A stretch of DNA of 64,000 nucleotides from Micromonospora pisi (GTDB lineage: Bacteria; Actinomycetota; Actinomycetes; Mycobacteriales; Micromonosporaceae), in NCBI RefSeq assembly GCF_003633685.1, contig NZ_RBKT01000001.1, forward strand, positions 3,844,001 through 3,908,000. Reading direction: 5' to 3'. The notes below the pieces were generated by a model. That model searched no databases. It was given only the letters and a program-made list of their open reading frames with translations, and was not told the DNA's origin. Below are positions 38,187-45,714 of this stretch, piece by piece (the first letter of the stretch is position 1; every line of letters begins with the position of its first letter). A program made the translations under genes and the position numbers.

Positions 38187-38990
38187 TCAGCGGCTTTCGC
38201 GGGTGAGGGCGGCGAGTTCGCGGGTGGCCTTGGCGATGGCGCGGAAATCCTTGCGCACGATCGTGCCGTGGTTGCTGGCGACCTTCGCGCTTATCGTGAG
38301 GTTCGGGTTGCGGGCGAGCACCGGGTTGAGGGTGGTGCGCATCTTTTCTTGCCAATCCTCCTTGCTCCCCAGGGACTCCCCGGAGGCGACCACGTACCGG
38401 ACCGGGACGGTCAGGCTGTCCAGGACCGGTTCGAGGGCGGCGTGGATTATGTGGGCCTCGATGTTGATCTCGGCGTGCTGTTCGGCACTCATCCGCGCGG
38501 CGTTGCCGACGAGGCGCACTATCGGCAACAACCACCGGGCCTTACGGAATCCCCGACGGATGTATTCGTGGCCGGCATCGTCGGTCCAGCCGGACGGATA
38601 AGGGCCGTCGACCCCGACCACGCCGGCGACGCGGCCCGGATTCCGAGCGGCCCAGACCACCCCGAGCAACGCGCCGTAGGACCAGCCCACCAAAAGCGGC
38701 CGCTCCACCCCCCTGGCTTTCAGGACAGCGTCGAGATCCCGGACGCACGCCTCGAAGGAGTAGTCCGCTGACGTCTTCGATCGGCCACGAGCCCGCTCGT
38801 CGTAGGTGATGTGTCGCCACCCCGACCCCAGGTCGTTGATGACGGGCCGCCAGTGCCGCCGGCTGGCGTAGGAACCGTTCAGGTAAACCACGGGGGTACC
38901 TGTCCCGCCGGTGTCGGTCACGGCCAGGGCGGTGTCTTCCACCGGCAACATTCCACTCCAGGCCGCGTAAGTCGCGTTCGGGTTCGTCAT
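38187..38990 (-). CDS. Alpha/beta hydrolase
   Basis: 267 residues. Nucleophile S104 in VGWSYGALLG, conserved YDERARGRS loop after the first strands, and a late histidine in VASNHGTIVRKDF complete a typical triad. It is the first gene of an operon with the MerR regulator. Such MerR-hydrolase pairs may respond to and degrade a small lipophilic ester or lactone; the substrate is unknown. Confidence 0.86.
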   Translation of the reverse strand: MTNPNATYAAWSGMLPVEDTALAVTDTGGTGTPVVYLNGSYASRRHWRPVINDLGSGWRHITYDERARGRSKTSADYSFEACVRDLDAVLKARGVERPLLVGWSYGALLGVVWAARNPGRVAGVVGVDGPYPSGWTDDAGHEYIRRGFRKARWLLPIVRLVGNAARMSAEQHAEINIEAHIIHAALEPVLDSLTVPVRYVVASGESLGSKEDWQEKMRTTLNPVLARNPNLTISAKVASNHGTIVRKDFRAIAKATRELAALTRESR

Positions 38991-39002
38991 GCCAACAGCG
39001 TC

Positions 39003-39025
39003 GACCTTGACCCAAGGTCAAGGTC
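39003..39025 (-). promoter_or_regulatory. Probable MerR operator
   Basis: GACCTTGACC (39003-39012) and GGTCAAGGTC (39016-39025) are perfect 10-base inverted arms separated by CAA, 13 bases upstream of the hydrolase start. The sequence CTTGACC and the size fit MerR-type sites, which lie between promoter elements. Confidence 0.75.
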
Positions 39026-39200
39026 AAGACGGAGCCGGCAACAAGCCGGAATCCGAGCCCTCGGTGGGCGCACTGTCGCCACCCTCAGGAGCTAAAAGTC
39101 CTGGCCAGATGTGCTGCTGCCCCGCCGCTCCATCGCGGTCGCGCAGGCCATCCCCGTCTTCCAAGCCGCCCAGGACACCCGTCGCCACGCTGGAATCGGC

Positions 39201-39401
39201 TCAACGAAGAAGCCTGCCGGACTTCACCCCGACGACGAACGCCGCCCACCCGGCCCGTCCCACCGTCAGGACCGGACCGGCAACGTCCTTCGAATCCCGT
39301 ACGCCGACCACACCCACCAGGTTGTCGGCAACCTCGACGCACTGACCCTGGCTGTTGGAACGGCTGCTCTTGCGCCAACGGGAGGCGGCCAGATCACTCA
39401 C
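39201..39401 (-). CDS. DUF397 protein, copy 1
   Basis: 66 residues: MSDLAASRWRKSSRS N-terminus, QGQCVEVADNLVGVVGVRDSKD core, and FVVGVKSGRLLR end, the DUF397 layout of BldB-like small regulators. The start is GTG at 39401 with AGGGA upstream. It is the distal gene of the XRE-DUF5753 operon. DUF397 proteins are paired with XRE-DUF5753 regulators across Streptomyces and related genera and are often thought to modulate them. Confidence 0.9.
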   Translation of the reverse strand: MSDLAASRWRKSSRSNSQGQCVEVADNLVGVVGVRDSKDVAGPVLTVGRAGWAAFVVGVKSGRLLR

Positions 39402-39468
39402 GACTCATATCCCTTCGCCGGTAGAGGAAGAGCCCTGGCCGGCGAGTGCCGGTCGCAGGCCCGGGGAG

Positions 39469-39669
39469 TCAGCGGCGGAAGCTGCCTGACTTCACGCCAG
39501 CAACAAACGCCAACCAACCAGTCCGCTCGACCGTCAGGGCCGGACCGGTGACGTCCTTCGAGTCCCGTACGCCCACGACGTCCGCCAAAGCATCTGCCAC
39601 TTCAACACACTGGCCCTGGTCGTTCGAGCGGCTGCTCTTGCGCCAACGGGCGCCCGACAGATCACTCAC
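39469..39669 (-). CDS. DUF397 protein, copy 2
   Basis: 66 residues (MSDLSGARWRKSSRSNDQGQ ... DALADVVGVRDSKDVTGPAL). Same length and layout as copies 1 and 3 but more divergent (DALADVVG, VERTGWLAFVAGVKSGSFRR). GTG start at 39669 with AGGGA upstream. The differences are in the segment expected to face a partner, so this copy may pair with a different target. Confidence 0.88.
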   Translation of the reverse strand: MSDLSGARWRKSSRSNDQGQCVEVADALADVVGVRDSKDVTGPALTVERTGWLAFVAGVKSGSFRR

Positions 39670-39739
39670 GACTCATATCCCTCCGTCGTGTGGCAAAAGA
39701 GTCCCAGCCGGCGAGCGCCGACCGCACCTCGCAAAGAGA

Positions 39740-39940
39740 TCAGCGATGAAAGCCGCCGGACTTAACACCGACGACAAACGCCGTCCAACCCGCCCGCCCC
39801 ACCATCAGGACCGGACCGGCAACGTCCTTCGAATCCCGTACGCCGACCACACCCACCAGGTCGTCAGCCACCTCGACGCACTGACCCTGGTTGTTGGAAC
39901 GGCTGCTCTTGCGCCAAGTGGCTGCAGACAGGTCACTCAT
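39740..39940 (-). CDS. DUF397 protein, copy 3
   Basis: 66 residues (MSDLSAATWRKSSRSNNQGQ ... LVGVVGVRDSKDVAGPVL). The ATG at 39940 overlaps the stop of the XRE-DUF5753 gene (ATGA), so it is the translationally coupled, founding copy of the array. It is closest to copy 1. Confidence 0.9.
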   Translation of the reverse strand: MSDLSAATWRKSSRSNNQGQCVEVADDLVGVVGVRDSKDVAGPVLMVGRAGWTAFVVGVKSGGFHR

Positions 39941-40812
39941 TGGTCAAACTCCCGCGCGATGGTCCAGAAGAGGTCCCTGGACGAGGCTTCGTCCAGGGCG
40001 GCGGAACTCAGATCGCCAAAGGCCCAGACGTAGCCCTCGGCCTCTGACTGTTTGTCAAGGTAGAGCGCTCCGGTCAAGCCCTCAACGTAGATTGTCGTCG
40101 GTTCTTCACGGCGTGGAAAGTCAAGGATCGTGAACGAACCGCCGACAAGGGCTCCCGCGTGCAGCGCCGCACCCAATGGCAGGACTCTGATCGAGACATT
40201 GGGTAGTTCTCCTGCCTCGGCGAGCCTTCGAAGCTGACCTGCCATGATCCTTTGGCTGCCTACTCGTCGCCTGAGGACGGACTCCTCCAGCACGATGTCG
40301 AACGACGCTGCCGCTGGATCGAGTCGCGTCAGCAGACGAGCGCGTTTCATTCGAACTGCTACCCGACGTTCAACTTCCTCGGTTGCGACGTGCCGTGCGT
40401 TCTTGCTGAACACCGCTGTGGCGTACTCCCTGGTCTGAAGCACGCCGGACACGAGATCCGTGTGGTACTCGCGAAGCTTGCTCGCGGCTTCTTCCAGGCC
40501 GATGAACAGCTCGAACCAGGGTGGGATGTCGGCGTAGTCGTGCCACCAGCCCTTGGACTTGGTGTGTGGGGCGATGGCGGTCAGGGCGACGGTGGTCTGC
40601 TCGTCGGCGCCGTACAGCTCGCACATGGCCTTCACGTCGAGGGCGCGTACGGCCAACTCGCCGCCTTCGAGACGCCACAGCTTGGTGACCGACCACTCCA
40701 GCGCGCGGGCCGCGTCCACCTGCGGGATACGCGCCTCCTGCTCGCGGAGTCGACGTAACTCGCGGCCGAGTTGTCGACGTGGGACGGTCGATCCGACAAC
40801 GGTCTCCGGCAT
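39937..40812 (-). CDS. XRE-family regulator with DUF5753 (WhiJ-like)
   Basis: 291 residues. The N-terminal HTH (RQLGRELRRLREQEARIPQVDAARALEWSVTKLWRLEGGE in outline) is followed by a DUF5753 domain of about 180 residues (WWHDYADIPPWFELFIGLEEAASKLREYHTDLVSGVLQTREYA ... LPLGAALHAGALVGGSFTILDFP). This is the architecture of the Streptomyces developmental regulator WhiJ. It heads an operon with three DUF397 genes and is divergent from a two-gene unknown cassette. It probably represses these genes until relieved by DUF397 proteins or a signal. Confidence 0.92.
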   Translation of the reverse strand: MPETVVGSTVPRRQLGRELRRLREQEARIPQVDAARALEWSVTKLWRLEGGELAVRALDVKAMCELYGADEQTTVALTAIAPHTKSKGWWHDYADIPPWFELFIGLEEAASKLREYHTDLVSGVLQTREYATAVFSKNARHVATEEVERRVAVRMKRARLLTRLDPAAASFDIVLEESVLRRRVGSQRIMAGQLRRLAEAGELPNVSIRVLPLGAALHAGALVGGSFTILDFPRREEPTTIYVEGLTGALYLDKQSEAEGYVWAFGDLSSAALDEASSRDLFWTIAREFDQ

Positions 40813-41054
40813 GGCGCTCCCCCTGGCCTGTGCACCGTCCGCTCATCCGGTCGTGCTGTCGGCAAAGACGATGCGCGCTCGCCCGATAGCGGGCCTCGGC
40901 TATTCGTACCTATCTCTACCACATCCCCCGGTGACCATTGCGTCACCGATCCGCACCGGGGAAGACTCAGGTCGCACGAACAATCCCTTGAAACCAGCCC
41001 TTAACGGGCGCGATTCGCCGTGCGCGAAACAGCGAAGGCGATTCTGGAGGCGTC

Positions 41055-41249
41055 ATGGATACCGCCCTGGCCGGGCAGTCCGACCCGGAAGACCCGGACG
41101 ACGCGGACGAGCGACAGCAGGCGCCGCGTCCCGACAACCAGTCCCACCGGTACGACCAGTCCCGTTCGACCGTGGCCACCGTGACCGGTGCGCGCTCGGG
41201 CCGGCGGGACGCGAACCGTGGTCCCGGCTGGTCGAGACGGCGGATATGA
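41055..41249 (+). CDS. Small hypothetical protein, coupled to next gene
   Basis: 64 residues, acidic N-terminal half (MDTALAGQSDPEDPDDADER) and basic C-terminal half (RSGRRDANRGPGWSRRRI). No domain is recognised. The ATG is preceded by CTGGAGG at ideal distance, and the stop overlaps the next start (ATGA), which supports real translation. It is divergent from the XRE-DUF5753 gene, so it is a likely target of that regulator. Confidence 0.6.
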   Translation: MDTALAGQSDPEDPDDADERQQAPRPDNQSHRYDQSRSTVATVTGARSGRRDANRGPGWSRRRI

Positions 41250-41656
41250 CGTACCTGTCGCGCTACGTCTGGCCGGAGGTCGTACGTCAGGCGCACCTGG
41301 TCGTGGCCGCGCACGCCGACGGGCGGATGTGCGGCCGGTGCGCCGAGCCCGGCGACTGTCACCGGCTGCGGAACGCGCGGGTCGAGATCGGCACCTTCGA
41401 TCCGCCCCGGGGCACCCCGATCCGACTGGCCGCCGGTGAATGGTCCCACTGCGCCGGCCTCGACCCGGCCGCCACGGTCGAGATGCGGGTGGCCAGGGTG
41501 CACATCGAGCGGATGCACCCCAATGACGAGGAGGTCTGGGTCAGCGGACACCTCTCCTCGTGTCCCGCACAGGCCGTCGCGGAGCACCGGGCGTGCGTCG
41601 AACTTCTCGCCCGGGTCGACGCCCTGATCCGGCTGGCGAAAACACGGAGCCGGTGA
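41246..41656 (+). CDS. Hypothetical cysteine-containing protein
   Basis: 136 residues. Two cysteine-rich patches (MCGRCAEPGDCHRL near the N-terminus; HCAGLDPA and SSCPAQAVAEHRACVELL later) might bind metal. It has no recognised family. The ATG at 41246 overlaps the stop of the preceding small gene. With that gene it forms a cassette divergent from the XRE-DUF5753/DUF397 operon and convergent with the fourth DUF397 gene. It may be the effector of the locus. Confidence 0.6.
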   Translation: MTYLSRYVWPEVVRQAHLVVAAHADGRMCGRCAEPGDCHRLRNARVEIGTFDPPRGTPIRLAAGEWSHCAGLDPAATVEMRVARVHIERMHPNDEEVWVSGHLSSCPAQAVAEHRACVELLARVDALIRLAKTRSR

Positions 41657-41737
41657 GCGGCTGGGGAGTGGCTGGCCCCGTACCAGTGGGCATTTGAACC
41701 GGTCCGGCCCGGCGGCAACCGGTGCTGGACGCAGAAA

Positions 41738-41777
41738 GGGCGGCCCCGCCTTGCTCACCGACCGGGCGGGGCCGCCC
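41738..41777. terminator. Bidirectional terminator-like hairpin
   Basis: GGGCGGCCCCGCC (41738-41750) pairs perfectly with GGCGGGGCCGCCC (41765-41777) around a 14-base loop and is flanked by A-runs (AGAAAG, GAAAAC). It lies between the convergent unknown gene and the DUF397 gene. Confidence 0.75.
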
Positions 41778-41804
41778 GAAAACCGCACTTCGACGTTGTC
41801 TGAA

Positions 41805-42008
41805 TCAGCCGTCGAAGGAGCCGGAGCGCGCCGCGCCGATGAACGCGGACCAGTCGGCCGGGCTGAACGCCAGCACCGGCCCGGTGACGTCCTTCGAGTC
41901 GCGGACCCCGACGACGCCGGTCAGGTTGTCGGCCACCTCGACGCACCAACCCTGGTCGTTCGACCGGGTGCTCTTACGCCACTCCGCGCACGCGAGATCG
42001 ATCTGCAT
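41805..42008 (-). CDS. DUF397 protein, solitary copy
   Basis: 67 residues (MQIDLACAEWRKSTRSNDQG, then WCVEVADNLTGVVGVRDSKDVTGPVL). It belongs to the same family as the triplet but differs at both ends (FSPADWSAFIGAARSGSFDG). The ATG at 42008 begins at the conserved domain; an upstream ATG at 42083 would add 25 unrelated residues. No XRE-DUF5753 gene adjoins it, so it may share the one at 39937. Confidence 0.87.
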   Translation of the reverse strand: MQIDLACAEWRKSTRSNDQGWCVEVADNLTGVVGVRDSKDVTGPVLAFSPADWSAFIGAARSGSFDG

Positions 42009-42259
42009 TTCAGCCCCTTTGATACGAGTTATGCACATAAAAGTGCTTTCGCCGGTATTGTTACACGACGAACGGTGCGACACGCATTACCGAGTGCAAC
42101 ATGCAGGAGGAGAGCGGCGGGGTCTCGCACCTTCTGTGCGATCACCGCGACGGACAGCGCACCCAGGGGTGCTCCACAGTCGATAGACGCTCTTGGAGGA
42201 GGCGCTCGGGCCCCGGTGACGATGGGTCCGGCCGGCTACGACACCGGTCGGAGTCGGGG

Positions 42260-43462
42260 CTAGCGCCGGGCCGGTACGACCGTTCCGGTGACCTCGCCGA
42301 GGCTGACCGTACGGCCGTCCGCGCCAGCGGCGGTGGCAGTGATGGTGACCGTGTCGCCGTCTTCCAGGAAGGTGCGAACCGTACCGTCGGCCAACGTCAC
42401 CGGCTCACCTCCACCCCAGGTCAGCTCCAGGAACGAACCCACCTGGTCACGCCGTACGCCGGAAACGGTCCCCGAGGCGTAGAGGTCGCCGGAGCGCACC
42501 GAAGCGCCGTTGACGGTCAGGTGGGCCAACTGCTGCGCCGGGGTCCAGTACATGCCGGCGAACGGTGGCTCGCTCACCCGGCTGCCGTTCCAGTCGACCG
42601 CGAGCCGCAGGTCGAGGCCGAGGTGCGGCTCGTCCCGCAGATAGTCGAGGACCGGCGGGTCCTGCACCGGCGCCGGCACCCAGGCGTGCGCCAGCGCGTC
42701 CAGCGGCACCACCCAGGGCGAGATCGAGGTGGCGAACGACTTGCCCAGGAACGGCCCGAGCGGGCGGTACTCCCACGCCTGAAGGTCCCGCGCCGACCAG
42801 TCGTTGAGCAGCACCACACCGAAGACGTACTCGGAGAAGTCCTCGACCGACACCCGGTCGCCGAGCGCGGAGGGGAGCCCCACCACGAAACCGACCTCGG
42901 CCTCGATGTCGAGCCGGACCGAGGGGCCGTAGACCGGACCGTCCGGAGTCGAGCGCTGCCCGCACGGGCGGACGATCGGCGTACCTGAGGCGACCACCGT
43001 GCCGGCCCGCCCGTGGTAGCCGATCGGCAGGTGCTTCCAGTTCGGCAGCAGCGGCGGCTCGCCGGGCCGGAAGATCTGGCCCACGTTCGACGCGTGCTGC
43101 TCCGAGGAGTAGAAGTCGACGTAGTCGCCGACCTCGAACGGCATCCGCAGGGTGACCTCGGCGAGCGGGTGGAGCAGCGGCGTCACCACCGCCCGGTGGG
43201 CCGGGTCGGTGAGCAGTTCGACGATCCGCTTCCGTACCGCGCTCCACTGGGCGTGACCGAGCGCCATGAACTCGTTGAGCGAGGGCGCGCGCAACGCGCC
43301 ACCGGCCAGGATCAACCCGGCCGCCTCGGCGCCGTCGAGGTCGAGGACGAATTCCCCGATCCGTACGCCGATCCGGGCCGGCGCGTCCCCGTGCGTGAAC
43401 ACCCCGTACGGCAGATTGTGCGTGTCGTACGACGAACCCGCAGCGCCCTCGACCCAGCTCAC
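42260..43462 (-). CDS. fahA: Fumarylacetoacetase
   Basis: 400 residues (EC 3.7.1.2), hydrolysing fumarylacetoacetate to fumarate and acetoacetate, the last step of tyrosine degradation. It has the SH3-like N-terminal domain (YGVFTHGDAPARIGVRIGE) and the FAH catalytic domain with metal ligands in RLDIEAEVGFVVG and VVLLNDWSARDLQAWEYRPLGPFLGKSF. The GTG at 43462 (MSWVEGAAGSSYDTHNLPYGVF) overlaps the stop of the preceding unknown gene (GTGA). It is transcribed away from hmgA. Confidence 0.95.
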   Translation of the reverse strand: MSWVEGAAGSSYDTHNLPYGVFTHGDAPARIGVRIGEFVLDLDGAEAAGLILAGGALRAPSLNEFMALGHAQWSAVRKRIVELLTDPAHRAVVTPLLHPLAEVTLRMPFEVGDYVDFYSSEQHASNVGQIFRPGEPPLLPNWKHLPIGYHGRAGTVVASGTPIVRPCGQRSTPDGPVYGPSVRLDIEAEVGFVVGLPSALGDRVSVEDFSEYVFGVVLLNDWSARDLQAWEYRPLGPFLGKSFATSISPWVVPLDALAHAWVPAPVQDPPVLDYLRDEPHLGLDLRLAVDWNGSRVSEPPFAGMYWTPAQQLAHLTVNGASVRSGDLYASGTVSGVRRDQVGSFLELTWGGGEPVTLADGTVRTFLEDGDTVTITATAAGADGRTVSLGEVTGTVVPARR

Positions 43463-44331
43463 TTGCTCTCCCCGTGGTTGATCAGCCCCAGTTGGGCCAG
43501 GTCGGTCAGTGGTTCGTCGATGCTGCACGAACCGAAGCCGCGCCAGAGGGCGCGGTCCTGTTCACGCCGGACCCGGGCCGGTTCGACCATCCGCAGCGGG
43601 TCGCCGCTGGCCAGTAGTTCCGCGATCTCGGCCACCTCGGCACCCTCCGTCGCGGCGGCGGTGGCGACCAGCACGTTGACGAACCCGTGGTGGGTGAAGC
43701 CGGTCTCCGGGTCGGTGTGGCGTAATGCGTGGTGCAGTCCCGCGGTGAGCTTGAACGGCAGTGCCCGGTCCCGGCAGGCGCGGATCACGGCGGCCAGCTC
43801 GGCCGGGCTGGGGAAGAGCTCCGCGGCGAGCCCGCCGGTGCGGAACTTCGCCGCGACCGGGATGCCGGCGGCGCGGGCCTCGGCGATCCGGTCCAGCGCG
43901 GCGAGCAGCCCCCAGGTGAGCGGGACCTCGGCGTAGAGCTCCGGTGCGGGTGCCCCGCCACGGAGCGCGGCGGCGTGCAGGTCGAGGAGCGCGGTCAGCC
44001 CGGGGCTCGGGTCCTCGCCCCGTTTGGCGACCGCCGCCTCGATCTGCCGGGGGCGGACCCGGGGGTCGACGGCCGCGAGCAGGTCGGGGAGGCGATCGAT
44101 CGGTACGTCGCCGATCACGCCGACCTCGATCCGCTCGTCGGGTCCGAGCAGGGCCGGCAGGTGAGGCAGGGCCGAAGCCGGGACGAGCAGGGGTCCGACC
44201 AGGTCGGCGTACCAGGCGGCGCGGTGTTCGCGGTGGGCGGCGACGGCGTCGGGCAGCGACGCGTTGCCGGGCGGGAAGACGGCCGCGTCGTCGACCAGGC
44301 CGGCGAAGAGCCGGGGCACCTGCGTTGACAC
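43459..44331 (-). CDS. Unknown protein coupled to fahA
   Basis: 290 residues, no family recognised. It is rich in Ala/Leu with many alternating strand/helix segments (MSTQVPRLFAGLVDDAAVFPP, RIEVGVIGDVPIDRLPDLLA, AKFRTGGLAAELFPSPAELAAVIRACRDRALPFKLTAGLHHALRH, EVAEIAELLASG), which could be a TIM-barrel-like protein. The GTG start is 96 bases from hmgA, and its stop overlaps the fahA start. In this position a maleylacetoacetate isomerase would be expected; no glutathione-transferase-type isomerase is visible. It may supply that function in a mycothiol-using organism, but this is only a proposal. Confidence 0.65.
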   Translation of the reverse strand: MSTQVPRLFAGLVDDAAVFPPGNASLPDAVAAHREHRAAWYADLVGPLLVPASALPHLPALLGPDERIEVGVIGDVPIDRLPDLLAAVDPRVRPRQIEAAVAKRGEDPSPGLTALLDLHAAALRGGAPAPELYAEVPLTWGLLAALDRIAEARAAGIPVAAKFRTGGLAAELFPSPAELAAVIRACRDRALPFKLTAGLHHALRHTDPETGFTHHGFVNVLVATAAATEGAEVAEIAELLASGDPLRMVEPARVRREQDRALWRGFGSCSIDEPLTDLAQLGLINHGESK

Positions 44332-44373
44332 GAACAGAGAACTTACGGGACGCTACGACTAACGGACAACAGC

Positions 44374-44388
44374 GTCCGATTATCGGAC
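44374..44388. promoter_or_regulatory. Palindromic operator between fahA-side gene and hmgA
   Basis: GTCCGATTATCGGAC, perfect 7-base arms around a central T. Further half-sites (CGGACA at about 44363 and GGGACA at about 44406) flank it. It is placed between the divergent starts and is a likely repressor site, perhaps for the IclR or AsnC regulator of this window. Confidence 0.62.
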
Positions 44389-44426
44389 ACCGTCGGCCGC
44401 TGAATGGGACAAATGCGGAGGTCAAA

Positions 44427-45596
44427 GTGCCGTACTACCGCAGCGTCGGTGAGCTGCCCCGGAAACGCCACACCCAGTTCCGGCAGCCCGACGGCAGCCT
44501 CTACGCCGAGGAACTGATGGGCCAGGAGGGCTTCTCCTCCGACTCGTCGCTGCTCTACCACCGCTACCTGCCGACCGCGATCGTGGCCGCCGAGCAGTTC
44601 ACCCCACCGACCTGGTCCCGGGTGCCGAACCTGCCACTCAAGCCCCGACACCTGCGCACCCACAAGCTCGACGCGGGCGGCGCGGACCCGGTGCTGGGCC
44701 GGCAGCACCTGCTCGCCAACGACGACGTACGGATCTCCTACGTGGTCGCCGACCGGCCGTCCCCGCTCTACCGCAACGCCATCGGCGACGAGTGCCTGTA
44801 CGTCGAGTCCGGCGCGGCCCGGATCGAGTCGACCTTCGGCGTACTCGAGGTGACCGCCGGCGACTACGTGATCATCCCGACCTCGGTGGTGCACCGGATC
44901 GTGCCGGTGGCACCCGAACCGCTGCGCCTGCTCACCATCGAGGCGACCGGTCACATCGGACCACCGAAGCGCTACCTCTCCGCCCGGGGGCAGTTCCTCG
45001 AACACTCCCCCTACTGCGAACGCGACGTACGCGGCCCAGCCGAACCGCTGCTGGTCGAGGAGTCCGACGTCGAGGTGTACGTCCAACACCGTCGCGGCTG
45101 GACCCGGTACGTCTACGCCAACCACCCGTTCGACGTCGTCGGCTGGGACGGCCACCTCTACCCGTGGGCCTTCTCCATCCACGACTTCGAACCGATCACC
45201 GGTCGGGTGCACCAGCCCCCGCCGGTGCACCAGACCTTCCAGGGTCCGAACTTCGTGATCTGCTCGTTCGTCCCGCGCAAGGTGGACTACCACCCGCTCG
45301 CGATCCCGGTGCCGTACAACCACCACAACACCGACTCCGACGAGATGCTCTTCTACACCGGCGGCAACTACGAGGCCCGACGCGGCTCCGGCATCGAACA
45401 GGGCTCCATCTCCCTGCACCCCGCCGGGTTCACCCACGGCCCGCAGCCCGGCGCGGCCGAGCGGGCCATCGGCGTCGAGCACTTCGACGAACTCGCCGTC
45501 ATGGTCGACACCTTCCGCCCGCTGGACCTCTGCGACCCGGCGCTGACCGTCGAGGATCCGGGGTACGCCTGGACCTGGGCCCGCCGCACCCTCTGA
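44427..45596 (+). CDS. hmgA: Homogentisate 1,2-dioxygenase
   Basis: 389 residues (EC 1.13.11.5), opening homogentisate to maleylacetoacetate. Iron ligands are in YNHHNTDSDEMLFYTGG (H300, E306) and THG (H337); the cupin-like C-terminal core is complete. The GTG at 44427 is preceded by GGAG; the long frame upstream is a shadow of the divergent gene. It is divergent from the unknown gene/fahA operon across a palindromic operator. Confidence 0.94.
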   Translation: MPYYRSVGELPRKRHTQFRQPDGSLYAEELMGQEGFSSDSSLLYHRYLPTAIVAAEQFTPPTWSRVPNLPLKPRHLRTHKLDAGGADPVLGRQHLLANDDVRISYVVADRPSPLYRNAIGDECLYVESGAARIESTFGVLEVTAGDYVIIPTSVVHRIVPVAPEPLRLLTIEATGHIGPPKRYLSARGQFLEHSPYCERDVRGPAEPLLVEESDVEVYVQHRRGWTRYVYANHPFDVVGWDGHLYPWAFSIHDFEPITGRVHQPPPVHQTFQGPNFVICSFVPRKVDYHPLAIPVPYNHHNTDSDEMLFYTGGNYEARRGSGIEQGSISLHPAGFTHGPQPGAAERAIGVEHFDELAVMVDTFRPLDLCDPALTVEDPGYAWTWARRTL

Positions 45597-45621
45597 GCCA
45601 GACCGGGCCACTCCGGAACCC

Positions 45622-45684
45622 GTACCCCCACAGGGAGGGCGTGCCCCCCGCGCGGGAGTGGGCACGCCTTCCCTGTGGGGGTAC
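45622..45684. terminator. Long bidirectional hairpin between hmgA and TPR gene
   Basis: A 25-base stem (45622-45646 with 45660-45684) with a single G:U-type mismatch and a 13-base loop; its arms start GTACCCCCACAGGG and end CCCTGTGGGGGTAC. It lies between convergent genes. Confidence 0.8.
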
Positions 45685-45714
45685 GGCCCCCGGGGTCGGC
45701 GACCCCGCCCCGGG

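Larger units (their letters stand above)
39201..39940 (-). repeat. Tandem triplication of DUF397 gene units
   Basis: Three DUF397 genes of identical length (201 bases with stop) are separated by 67- and 70-base spacers that are themselves related (both begin with an AGGGATATGAGTCGTG-type ribosome-binding/start region on the minus strand). The first and third copies are nearly identical over a central 60-base stretch, while the middle copy is more divergent, which suggests tandem duplication with later gene conversion. Confidence 0.85.

Noticed and set aside
39201-39940. Short regularly spaced repeats as a CRISPR array
   Set aside because: The repeats are 201-base coding copies with homologous spacers; there are no short identical repeats with unique spacers and no cas genes.
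43944-44426. N-terminal extension of hmgA
   Set aside because: Arg/Gly/Pro-rich shadow of the divergent gene; the real start GTG at 44427 has a ribosome-binding site.
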